NCBI RefSeq assembly: GCF_024706985.1
Contig: NZ_JAMCCX010000039.1
Location: 1 to 64,000 of the forward strand
DNA length: 64,000 nucleotides
DNA from: Alicyclobacillus sp. SP_1
GTDB taxonomy: Bacteria; Bacillota; Bacilli; Alicyclobacillales; Alicyclobacillaceae
Direction of reading: 5' to 3'
In this document: piece by piece, positions 17,599 to 25,071 of the stretch
Layout: every line of letters begins with the position of its first letter
Position numbering within the stretch: position 1 is the stretch's first letter
Program-made: the position numbers and the translations under genes
The notes under the pieces: model-generated
Seen by the model: the letters and a program-made list of their open reading frames with translations, nothing else
Told to the model about the DNA's origin: nothing
The model's database searches: none

Positions 17599-17977
17599 TG
17601 GCGGAGCGCTCAATGCACACGCTGACTGAGTCAAAAATGCCCTGGATGGGGGCACCTGGTTTTTCAACTTCGACCTTCACGAGTGCCACCGTCGCAAAGC
17701 GCTCGAGAATGGCCGTGGCGATTGACTCAGCGACCGCTTCAATGAGACGCTTCGGCGGATGAGACGTGACGATTTCTTCGACGGTGCGATAGACCTGCCC
17801 GTAATCGACCGTCTCTTCCACAGCGTCCAGGTTGCCGGCTCTCCGAAGATCGACCCGAAGCGCGAGATTGACGACAAATCTCTGACCCGTCACCGTTTCC
17901 TCGGGCAATACGCCGTGATATCCGAAAAACTGTAACCCACGCAAGCGTATTTCATCGCGCACAGACTCACTCTTCAA
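17567..17977 (-). CDS. folB: Dihydroneopterin aldolase
   Basis: Converts 7,8-dihydroneopterin to 6-hydroxymethyl-7,8-dihydropterin and glycolaldehyde in folate synthesis. Family hallmarks are present: LRGLQFFGYHGVLPEE at residues 12-27 with the substrate-binding Tyr/His/Glu, VDYGQVYRTVEEI with the conserved Tyr, and the terminal KVEVEKPGAPI with the catalytic Lys. The length of 136 residues is usual; the last 15 residues are an extra tail overlapping the convergent membrane protein gene. The gene is separated from folE and no other folate gene is adjacent, unlike the clustered fol operons of many Bacilli. The upstream neighbour on the same strand is a glycosyltransferase 27 bases away. Confidence 0.96.
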   Translation of the reverse strand: MKSESVRDEIRLRGLQFFGYHGVLPEETVTGQRFVVNLALRVDLRRAGNLDAVEETVDYGQVYRTVEEIVTSHPPKRLIEAVAESIATAILERFATVALVKVEVEKPGAPIQGIFDSVSVCIERSATKAVHSSDRQ

Positions 17978-18004
17978 TAGGATTTCCTCCCTCCGAGGGT
18001 CGAC

Positions 18005-18820
18005 TCACCAAATGGTGGAACTGCCATCCCACGAAACCACAGTATGGGCTCGCACATCGGTGAGTAAGGGACTGTCTGCCATCTGTCGAAAGTTACTCGA
18101 TGGCAGTGAACCGAGACGATGTTTCTCGACGAGTCGGCGCAGCGCTGGTGCCATCTTCTCGGGATGCGCAGACTGATTCTGCCCACTGGCACTGACCGAG
18201 TAGAGAACGCTGCAGAAAGGGACTCTCTGGAGCCGCGAATGCTGACTCGCTCGCAGCCAATAATCCCAGTCCCAATAGTGACTCATCTCCTCATCAAAGG
18301 GCCCGACCACATCCACTAAACGCCGGGTCATGAGCACCGTGGCTGGTGGTATCGGGTTGTATTTCGGTAAAAGTGCGCTGGCATCACGGAACGCAAAAGG
18401 AAATCGCTCGAGCGTCTGCCGGTTCGATGAGCGAACTACGATTTCCGCATCAGAATAGAAAAAGTCCGCGTTCGACTGCGGAAGCATCCGAAAAATGTCT
18501 TGCAAATGATGGGGCAACCAGCGATCATCGTCGTCACAAAACGCGATGTACTCCCCGCTCGCCGCGCTTCGTGCAGCGTTCAGTGCCGCAACTTGTCCAA
18601 CATTAGACGGCAGTTGAATTAATTCCAGGGAAAGCTCAACAGACGTCTCTCGCGGTAAAATCAAATCCCGCAAAATTGTTTCTCCGCCATCGTTGACAAT
18701 GCAAAGTTGAATCTGAAATCCCCCAATTTGACCTGCAATGGCTGCGACACAGCGCGTCAATTCCTGAACTCGCCGATGCGTTGCAATCAACACAGACACC
18801 GTACCTCGAGCCTTGCTCAT
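18005..18820 (-). CDS. Glycosyltransferase family 2
   Basis: Inverting GT-A fold transferase, 271 residues, no membrane segment. The nucleotide-sugar binding start is VSVLIATHRRVQELTRC at residues 8-24; the metal-binding Asp cluster is AFCDDDDRW near residue 94; an acceptor-side motif is WDWDYWLRA near residue 183. The donor and acceptor cannot be read from the sequence; cell-wall or spore-surface glycans are typical for the family. It stands alone between folB and the YihY gene, with no other polysaccharide genes nearby. A 94-base gap separates it from the upstream gene and holds no clear feature. Confidence 0.88.
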   Translation of the reverse strand: MSKARGTVSVLIATHRRVQELTRCVAAIAGQIGGFQIQLCIVNDGGETILRDLILPRETSVELSLELIQLPSNVGQVAALNAARSAASGEYIAFCDDDDRWLPHHLQDIFRMLPQSNADFFYSDAEIVVRSSNRQTLERFPFAFRDASALLPKYNPIPPATVLMTRRLVDVVGPFDEEMSHYWDWDYWLRASQHSRLQRVPFCSVLYSVSASGQNQSAHPEKMAPALRRLVEKHRLGSLPSSNFRQMADSPLLTDVRAHTVVSWDGSSTIW

Positions 18821-18914
18821 CCGAAGCGAAACCTCTCCCTCTCCGTCGCGCTGCCACGAAGACTCCCTTAAGACCTGGCCGATGAAGGCAGCGGGATTTT
18901 CTACCTAAAGGAGT

Positions 18915-19763
18915 TTATGCCATGGACTGTGCGGTTAATCGGTGGGCAACTGCTGCGCCCAGTAGAACTAGGATACTCGCTACATACATCCAGAGGAGAA
19001 TCAGCATGACGACCGCTAGCGTGCCATAAATAAGTTCATAACGTACTAAGTGAATAGCATACCAGACGAAGACCTGCCGCGCGATGTCAAGCAGCAGCGC
19101 CGCAATGAATGCGCCGATAAGCAAATTTTTACTTGGACTGACGTTCGACGGAAGAATGTGATAGAGAAGCAAACAAGTAAAGAAGAGAGATACAGGAAAA
19201 AACACTTGCGACAAATGATTTAAAACGGGAAAGATGGGAACCCATGATGGTAGAGCGAATCCGTGGTGACTCCAGAGCGGGTACAGAGCCACAACGAACG
19301 AAGACAACATGGTCATGACCACCAGTAGTACGACCATGCCGAAACTAATCAAGCGGCGCGCAATGTAGGAGCGCGGAATTTTCACCTCAAAGATCATGTC
19401 TAACGCCTGCTGAACCGCAATAAACGCACTCGTCGCACTCCACAGCAACGTCAGAGCCGACAACAAGCTCACTTTTCCACCCATTCCGGCGAGTCGCGTA
19501 ATATTGTCTGTAATAAACGTCTTTGCCTCTGGAAGCGCGGGAAAATACGGCTTCACTGCCAACAGTAAGACGCGCTCCACGGTCGCATTCGGGGCCAGAA
19601 AGGAGAGAGCGTACATGAGCAACAACAAGAGCGGAAAGAGGGAGAAGAAGGCATAAAAGCACATTGTGGCAGCGAGCGATGCCACATCTTTTTGCACTAC
19701 GTCGATTGCTAAGTCGTACGAAAAACGCAGGCTCCATTGCCACCACTTAGTCCCGTTTGTCAC
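18915..19763 (-). CDS. YihY/BrkB-family membrane protein
   Basis: Polytopic inner-membrane protein of 282 residues with about six hydrophobic segments. Diagnostic YihY features are the early LAATMCFYAFFSLFPLLLLLMY stretch with conserved Phe/Tyr/Pro, GMGGKVSLLSALTLLWSATSAF, and the late YGTLAVVMLILLWMYVASILVLLGA. The biochemical role of the family is not settled; it was once called RNase BN by error, and members have been linked to envelope or transport functions. The start ATG overlaps the stop of the upstream pseudouridine synthase gene by four bases, so the two form an operon. Nothing in the sequence indicates the substrate. Confidence 0.9.
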   Translation of the reverse strand: MTNGTKWWQWSLRFSYDLAIDVVQKDVASLAATMCFYAFFSLFPLLLLLMYALSFLAPNATVERVLLLAVKPYFPALPEAKTFITDNITRLAGMGGKVSLLSALTLLWSATSAFIAVQQALDMIFEVKIPRSYIARRLISFGMVVLLVVMTMLSSFVVALYPLWSHHGFALPSWVPIFPVLNHLSQVFFPVSLFFTCLLLYHILPSNVSPSKNLLIGAFIAALLLDIARQVFVWYAIHLVRYELIYGTLAVVMLILLWMYVASILVLLGAAVAHRLTAQSMA

Positions 19764-20794
19764 AGTCTGCCCTCCGCCAAAAACTGCGCCACAGCCTGTG
19801 ACAACACCCCTGGCTCACGCAATAAGACATCCAAATTTGTCCCCCACGCCTCGGCAGAGAGCGCTCGCCACGGTGCCGGCACAGGAACCGAAACTTGGAC
19901 CAACGCATCCCCTCTCCCAGCATACGGATGCGGAAAACGAAGTGCCGCCGCGTGTAAGTAAAAGCCGTCAAAAGAAGAAAAATTCGGCTGAAACCCTCCA
20001 TAGAGAGCGTCCCCGACAATCGGGCACCCCAGGGCTTGCAGGTGCACGCGAATCTGGTGGGTTCTGCCCGTCTCGAGTTGACACGCCACGAGGCTGAGCC
20101 GCCCTAGGGCAGGATGTTCCCAATCGGTCAGTAGATGATACCAAGTGCGTGCTTCTTGCCCGGACGCGGACACAACGTATCGTCCAGCGTGATGTCTGTC
20201 TCGTCCAATCCTCTGCTGGATAAGCCCTTTTGCATCGGGCAGGTGCCCGCAGACGATGGCCACATAGAGTCTATCCACAGCCCCATCCGAAACCATCGTA
20301 TCGAGCGTCCGTGCGGCGAAGGCGTGTTTCGCGTACAATACTGCACCACTCGTACCCTTGTCCAAGCGATGAACGTGAAACGGTGTCAGCCATGATTCCT
20401 TCCACCGAAGTTGCGAAACTCTGGCGTCGAGCGTGTCTATTTCGCCCGATCCGTCCGAGTGCACGAGAATTCCCGCTGGTTTGTTCGCCACCAAGAGGTG
20501 ATCATCCAAAAACGCCAAGGAAACCTCCGGCAGGGAATCGTTCGCGTGCCGTTGGCGCGACTGTTGGGACGCCTTCCAGTCCGGAGGGAGTAGCAAAAGG
20601 CGGTCGCCAGCATGCACCACGGTCTTTGCATGAAGACGGCGTTCCCCGTCCACGACTCGCCCTGCTGCCAAGAGCCGTCCGACAAAACCTTCAGGAAGCT
20701 GACAACCTAACGAGAGAGCCACCTTGGCCTCCATACCCGCCAGTTCTGGTTCTACTTCGAGAAGCAGTCCAGACGCCGCAAGGGAAACCGCCAT
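19760..20794 (-). CDS. RluA/RluD-family pseudouridine synthase
   Basis: Isomerises specific uridines of rRNA or tRNA to pseudouridine. The catalytic motif HRLDKGTSG is near residue 145 with the active Asp, preceded by VANKPAGILVHSDGSG and followed by the C-terminal E-T-G-R-T-H-Q-I-R-V-H motif. The first 75 residues look like an S4-like RNA-binding region, with GFVGRLLAAGRV. Start ATG 20794 is chosen for its GGAGGTG site five bases upstream; the longer frame from 20881 would cross the terminator hairpin of the upstream gene. Which rRNA or tRNA site is modified cannot be decided, since Bacilli carry several RluA paralogues. It is translationally coupled to the YihY gene. Confidence 0.93.
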   Translation of the reverse strand: MAVSLAASGLLLEVEPELAGMEAKVALSLGCQLPEGFVGRLLAAGRVVDGERRLHAKTVVHAGDRLLLLPPDWKASQQSRQRHANDSLPEVSLAFLDDHLLVANKPAGILVHSDGSGEIDTLDARVSQLRWKESWLTPFHVHRLDKGTSGAVLYAKHAFAARTLDTMVSDGAVDRLYVAIVCGHLPDAKGLIQQRIGRDRHHAGRYVVSASGQEARTWYHLLTDWEHPALGRLSLVACQLETGRTHQIRVHLQALGCPIVGDALYGGFQPNFSSFDGFYLHAAALRFPHPYAGRGDALVQVSVPVPAPWRALSAEAWGTNLDVLLREPGVLSQAVAQFLAEGRL

Positions 20795-20840
20795 ATCAAC
20801 ACCTCCAACTTGCAAATGGTATCCCACTCGTTGGACGTAC

Positions 20841-20870
20841 GCAAAAGCGAGCCGGTCAAAGGCCGGCTCG
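20841..20870 (-). terminator. Intrinsic terminator after the NifU-like gene
   Basis: Perfect 8-bp stem CGAGCCGG / CCGGCTCG at 20848-20855 and 20863-20870 with a 7-base loop. On the minus strand it is followed by GCTTTTGC, a short U run. It lies 40 bases past the stop of the NifU-like gene and before the pseudouridine synthase start. Confidence 0.7.
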
Positions 20871-20909
20871 CCTCTGTCCACGCCGATTCAATTTATGCCC
20901 AAAGAGGGA

Positions 20910-21140
20910 CTAACATGCTTCCACATTCTCTATCTCTGGTATCTGTTGGCGAATGGACCGCTCAACGCCCATTTTAAGCGTCATCACGCTCGCCGGACAT
21001 CCGACACAAGCACCCATCAACGAAACATAGACGGTCTTGGACAGTCCGTCGTAGGACACAAACTCCACGTCTCCACCGTCTTGCTGAATGGCCTCTCGAA
21101 TCGGAACAAGCACCTCTTGAATGCGCGACTCCATGTCCAT
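20910..21140 (-). CDS. NifU C-terminal-domain protein (Nfu-type Fe-S carrier)
   Basis: Small scaffold or carrier that hands Fe-S clusters to target enzymes. The 76-residue protein is one NFU domain, with IREAIQQDGGDVEFVSYD near the start and the cluster-ligating Cys-x2-Cys in GACVGCPAS near residue 46. It matches YutI of Bacillus subtilis in size and architecture. Start ATG 21140 lies about 10 bases after GGGAGG; the upstream in-frame ATG at 21158 overlaps that site. The gene ends in its own terminator, so it is probably monocistronic. A divergent DUF378 gene begins 190 bases away. Confidence 0.95.
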   Translation of the reverse strand: MDMESRIQEVLVPIREAIQQDGGDVEFVSYDGLSKTVYVSLMGACVGCPASVMTLKMGVERSIRQQIPEIENVEAC

Positions 21141-21329
21141 GATGATGCACCCTCCCATTCTTCTTCAGAATAGCCCCTCGAATCGAGAAGCGCAAGCCCA
21201 TTCAGCCAAACACCTTGTTTTGAAAATAGCACCTATTCTTATTCGCCGTACCAGTTTATTCTTCTCAATGGGCAACAGCATGGTGTCAGTCGGTCCGGTG
21301 CATACTGTCGCTGAAGGAGGTGGTGTCTC

Positions 21330-21524
21330 ATGAACAAGACGGCACTCGTGCTTGTCATCGTTGGCGCAATCAACTGGCTACTCGTCGGACTGTTCAAGTT
21401 TGATTTGGTCGCCGCGCTGTTTGGTGGCACAACCGGGATCATCAGTCGAGTGGTTTATGTGATTATTGGGCTAGCTGGCCTTTATTGTATCTCCTTGCTG
21501 TTCAGCGACCGAGAAACCGTTTAG
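21330..21524 (+). CDS. DUF378-family small membrane protein
   Basis: A 64-residue protein with two transmembrane helices, about residues 5-28 and 38-58, and the family signature GAINWLLVGLFKFDLVA. Homologues such as YuzA are widespread in Bacilli; their function is not established. A strong GAAGGAGGTGG ribosome binding site lies about 8 bases before the ATG. It stands alone between a divergent NifU-like gene and the convergent FapA gene, with a hairpin downstream. Confidence 0.93.
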   Translation: MNKTALVLVIVGAINWLLVGLFKFDLVAALFGGTTGIISRVVYVIIGLAGLYCISLLFSDRETV

Positions 21525-21594
21525 ACAACCTCTTTGCCCGTCGAATCGCGACAGGCCCGAAAGCCATCGCGATGTCTTAGGCACCGTCAACAAG

Positions 21595-21637
21595 GCGCGG
21601 CTGAAAAACACGATTTGTCTTTAACGTTCAGCCGCGC
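21595..21637. terminator. 11-bp hairpin between DUF378 and FapA genes
   Basis: Perfect inverted repeat GCGCGGCTGAA / TTCAGCCGCGC with a 21-base loop. The 3' arm with flanks (TTAACGTTCAGCCGCGCA) is echoed at 21648-21667 by ATAACGCTCAGCCGTGCA, an imperfect direct repeat. It lies between convergent genes and could end both transcripts, but there is no long T run. Confidence 0.5.
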
Positions 21638-21713
21638 AAACCACCTTAATAACGCTCAGCCGTGCACATCGTAATTGCCGTCGATTCAAGGGCGCGGTGT
21701 GACCGACTCAGGT

Positions 21714-23444
21714 TCACATTGGCCATTGACAGTTTCTCGACTCCTCAAGAAACTCGTGCCGAAACTCGTCCGCCAAAAAAACACTTCCCGGATAAACGCA
21801 GTCTGCCTTTATATAACAGTGTTCTGCTTCAGGAATCTTTAATGTCGTGAGTGCTTCTGCTGGAGAGCCGACAATACGCGCCAAAATAGTCGACCCAGCG
21901 ACAATTTCAGAGCCAACCAGCACACCCGGTCTGCCAAGAGCTCTGACGGTGCCGCCCGCATGGACCTGGCAATGGTAAAATCCTTGGACTGTAGCATCAA
22001 TGTCCCCCGTGGCCTCAAGGTCTGACATCTGACCATGTGCCACTTGAATGGATGCGAGTTCAGTCGCTTGTTCCCATTCCCGGATGACTGTTCGCCACTT
22101 GTCAATTTGTTCTTGAAAGGAGGCCCATGCTGCCGCTGTCGATTCCAGATGAACCTGAGTGAGCCAGCTGGAAATCAACTTCAGTCGTCCTTGCCACGGT
22201 CCCAAGTCCAATGCCGGACGAGACTCTGCAAACTCCTGCAAACGGCGAGGCCACTCCAAGATTGCCTGAAATTTGTCCGCTAACAGTGACGCGACGACCC
22301 GCGACAGTGGAACTTCCGCACCATGCGTACGTAGCGCTGCTTCCAAGCGCTCTGCGGACTGCTCTAAGGATTCCCAGTCGTCAGCGAGTTCTTCTAACAA
22401 TTCCTCTAATTCATGTAACGTTTTATGCCGCATACCAGCAAGAACTTTGGATTGGAATACGCCACCGCCGATGGTCACCCCAGCATCTCCGATAACCCGC
22501 GCCGAAGAGACGTGTCCGCGTATAAATACCACGCCCCCCGCGACCACTTCGACCCCTTCTTCCACATCTCCATACACGACGATGTCGCCATCAAAATGCA
22601 CGTGTCCGTGACGCGCACTTAAGGATTCTGCAAATTCCATTGTGGGTGCCACATCCACCAAATCAGACCGTACAATAACGCGGCCCCCTCTCGTCGAGTG
22701 CAGCAACCGTTCCGAATCTTCAGCCAGTCCTTGTCCCACTTTGGGGACCTTGACCGCCGGGGTATATGGAGCAATCGTCGTTCCGAAGACACTCGTGCCC
22801 GGCGTTCCCGGCTCTGCAAGGAGGCGTCTTGCAACCAGCACACCGGAGCGAACGGTGAGAATGGGTCGAACCGGGACAATGCCGAAAACTGGATCTGACT
22901 GGGGTTTGACCAAAATTTCAAAGCGCTCCGGTAGTCCTTCTGTAGGCGGCTCACCGCGGGCACAAGCACATGTTCCCGAGCTCTCTCGGGACAGCAAGTC
23001 CTGAATTTCTTCGCTATTCAAAAAGTCCATCGAAATGCGCTTTTCCGTCATCGCAGCCAGTACTTCTGCCAACGTGAACGGATGCGGTTTGACGACGTCT
23101 TCTACCACCTGCAGGACGCACGTAGGTGTAGCTTGCGCGTCCTGTAAAGCCGTCTTCTTTCCGTCCGTATAGACTATCTCGAGCGTCGCCAACAAGTTAT
23201 CTGGCGAAATGAAAATTCGCATGTCTCGCGTTGGTTCTGTCTGAACGAGATGCACGTCCACTTCAGAAAATGCATGAATCTGTACGCGGCCCGTAAGTTC
23301 CACGCCATCGACGCGTATTTGCAAAGCGGGATGTTTCGGAATGACAAGCGTCGCCGGAGTCTCGTTCAATTCCACGGCAATCTGAACCAAGTTGTTGACC
23401 ACCGCAATCCGTCCGGGCAGCATCCGTTCTTCTTCCATAGTCAT
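21714..23444 (-). CDS. FapA/DUF342-family protein
   Basis: Large protein of 576 residues with the DUF342 architecture. An N-terminal variable part of about 200 residues precedes a right-handed beta-helix built from short Gly/Val/Asp repeats (HGHVHFDGDIVVYGDVEEGVEVVAGG and the strands following it). A helical insert with Leu/Glu heptads follows at about residues 345-480, then more beta-helix turns to the end. A CACA cluster with Cys residues occurs near residue 160. Family members are often cell-surface or polymer-associated and some are co-regulated with motility, but no biochemical role is proven. Monocistronic on the minus strand; the gap upstream is 319 bases. Start ATG 23444 has only a weak site; ATG 23438 is an alternative. 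Confidence 0.88.
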   Translation of the reverse strand: MTMEEERMLPGRIAVVNNLVQIAVELNETPATLVIPKHPALQIRVDGVELTGRVQIHAFSEVDVHLVQTEPTRDMRIFISPDNLLATLEIVYTDGKKTALQDAQATPTCVLQVVEDVVKPHPFTLAEVLAAMTEKRISMDFLNSEEIQDLLSRESSGTCACARGEPPTEGLPERFEILVKPQSDPVFGIVPVRPILTVRSGVLVARRLLAEPGTPGTSVFGTTIAPYTPAVKVPKVGQGLAEDSERLLHSTRGGRVIVRSDLVDVAPTMEFAESLSARHGHVHFDGDIVVYGDVEEGVEVVAGGVVFIRGHVSSARVIGDAGVTIGGGVFQSKVLAGMRHKTLHELEELLEELADDWESLEQSAERLEAALRTHGAEVPLSRVVASLLADKFQAILEWPRRLQEFAESRPALDLGPWQGRLKLISSWLTQVHLESTAAAWASFQEQIDKWRTVIREWEQATELASIQVAHGQMSDLEATGDIDATVQGFYHCQVHAGGTVRALGRPGVLVGSEIVAGSTILARIVGSPAEALTTLKIPEAEHCYIKADCVYPGSVFLADEFRHEFLEESRNCQWPM

Positions 23445-23763
23445 CAGGCCTTTTCATGATGAATCAATGCTCTTCTCCTGAGTCGAGTACACGCCATGTA
23501 TCTGGCGAGAATGGTGAAGAAGATTCTACATGGGACTCGAAAATCCTTTGTGGGAAAAAGAGTCATTCCATCAGACGGCGTTCTCGTTTTGCAGAGCCTT
23601 TCATCATTTAGAGAACCGCCGCTCTCCGAGAATCTGCACAATAGGTGCTCAAGGCAGAAAAGAACAACCAAGTTACCGCCTACGGCGCGGACCTTGGCTG
23701 TTCCTGATGGGTCATGTACCTATGGCCAACTCGCACACAAAAATGCGGAGCAAAGGGGAATCC
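23445..23763. other. Intergenic region between FapA and GNAT genes
   Basis: Both neighbours are on the minus strand. Short open frames occur on both strands, but none has a convincing ribosome binding site and codon start together with a recognisable product. No strong hairpin followed by T and no repeat was seen. It presumably holds the FapA promoter. Confidence 0.4.
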
Positions 23764-24336
23764 TCAAGTCAGCTGTTTCTGAAAGGCTATGGTATTTGGC
23801 TCGATTTGAAACACTTCACGAAAACCTAGTTGCCGCGTAAACTGCAGACTCGGTTCATTATTCGCTTGAACGAATACCTCTAGTACGCGAATCCCCTGGT
23901 TTTTCGCATTTTTTTCAATTTGCTCCATGACGGCCGTACCAATTCCCGAGGACTGGTGGTCAGGCTGAATGACCATGGCGGATATGTGCATCTTGTCTGC
24001 AGGGCCAATGAGATACGAGTAGTATCCAATTTTCTGGCCATTCTGCTCAATGATGAACGTCGGAGCACCAGACCGAATGTACTGCAAAAATTGCACTTCT
24101 GGAAACGGTTCGCCGAACGCGCCTTCGTGCACTGCTCCGAGCTGACGTTGCGTCAATGCCACAATGTACGAATCATCTTCCGGCCTTCTCGGACGCAGAT
24201 GAAATTCAGGCAACGGCGATGTCTTGATGGCCGCTTTGACAGGACGCTTTGCCTGCTTGGCGGTCCCTAGTGCTCGACGTCTCTGCTTGGCACTCGCTTG
24301 CTTCATACCTGCAACCCGCTTCTTCGCTTGCTGCAT
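23764..24336 (-). CDS. GNAT-family N-acetyltransferase with basic N-terminal tail
   Basis: Acetyl-CoA-dependent acetyltransferase fold, 190 residues. A very basic N-terminal tail of about 40 residues (QQAKKRVAGMKQ, AKQRRRALGTAKQAKRPVKAA) precedes the GNAT domain, a feature that suggests binding to nucleic acid or an acidic partner. The core shows motif A with the CoA pyrophosphate loop Q-x2-SSGIGTAV near residue 130 and a terminal strand LEVFVQANNEPSLQFTRQLGF. Start ATG 24336 is about 9 bases from GAAGGAGGTC; the longer frame lacks such a site. Substrate unknown. Adjacent genes give no functional lead. Confidence 0.88.
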   Translation of the reverse strand: MQQAKKRVAGMKQASAKQRRRALGTAKQAKRPVKAAIKTSPLPEFHLRPRRPEDDSYIVALTQRQLGAVHEGAFGEPFPEVQFLQYIRSGAPTFIIEQNGQKIGYYSYLIGPADKMHISAMVIQPDHQSSGIGTAVMEQIEKNAKNQGIRVLEVFVQANNEPSLQFTRQLGFREVFQIEPNTIAFQKQLT

Positions 24337-24428
24337 CTGTTGTGACCTCCTTCGCGGAACCATTCACAACAGACTATGCACGCATATAGGCGATGGTCCA
24401 TCTCTTGGGGCCAACGGACACAATTCTC

Positions 24429-24914
24429 TTAAGACTTCGTCCGCAGCCAATTCCGCCAAGAGCGAGTCCCTTTTTTCGAGACACTCGATGAACTTGATTT
24501 GTCTTTGCCCGATTTTTTGGCAGACGTTTTGGAGCCAATGGCAATGACATTTCCGATGTAGTTGCCGGCGATATCCATTTTGTACTTTCGATTAATCTCT
24601 ATTTTTTCGTATTCTTGCTTCGTTGTCTGAAATGTCACAGTCTGCATGCGACTCATCTGCATGCCTTTCATCGCCTGCGAAACATTGACCCGTCCCACCA
24701 CTTGATAGGTCTTGAAACGAGTGAATTTCCTCCATCCAGACTTCGGCCGCTCTCGCACAGTCTTTTTATTCAGCACAAATACTTCGTGCCGCTCTTTCAT
24801 CGCCGTGTACTGCTCATCAAATGCTTTCTGCTTGCGCCGACTGTAAAAGAATAGCCACAGATACAGACCTATCAGGACTGCCATCACCAGCCCGAGAACA
24901 ATCCAATACAACAC
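24429..24914 (-). CDS. Hypothetical protein with one N-terminal transmembrane helix
   Basis: A 161-residue protein of unknown function. One strong hydrophobic helix spans residues 2-25 (YWIVLGLVMAVLIGLYLWLFFY), followed by a basic, highly charged soluble part of about 100 residues with no cysteine. A Ser/Lys-rich C-terminal tail contains a run of five Ser. The helix position with following SRRK predicts the soluble part is cytoplasmic. It is downstream of pcrA on the same strand, across a 157-base gap containing an imperfect hairpin. I do not recognise the family. Confidence 0.8.
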   Translation of the reverse strand: MLYWIVLGLVMAVLIGLYLWLFFYSRRKQKAFDEQYTAMKERHEVFVLNKKTVRERPKSGWRKFTRFKTYQVVGRVNVSQAMKGMQMSRMQTVTFQTTKQEYEKIEINRKYKMDIAGNYIGNVIAIGSKTSAKKSGKDKSSSSSVSKKGTRSWRNWLRTKS

Positions 24915-25071
24915 ACCGAGTGCCTCCTGACGTCGTTACCTGAAATCACTTCACTGCCTGATGACTGTCCTCTGATTCCCTCGTACGTTCGACTCAAACG
25001 GCGCCTACGGCCGCTCGTTTGGAATCATTGTATCACGCCGCACAGTCCCACAACAGAGCCCTTGGCTAGAG

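Noticed and set aside
23496-23840. Small plus-strand ORFs in the FapA-GNAT gap
   Set aside because: They overlap the GNAT gene antisense, lack ribosome sites and show no recognisable product.
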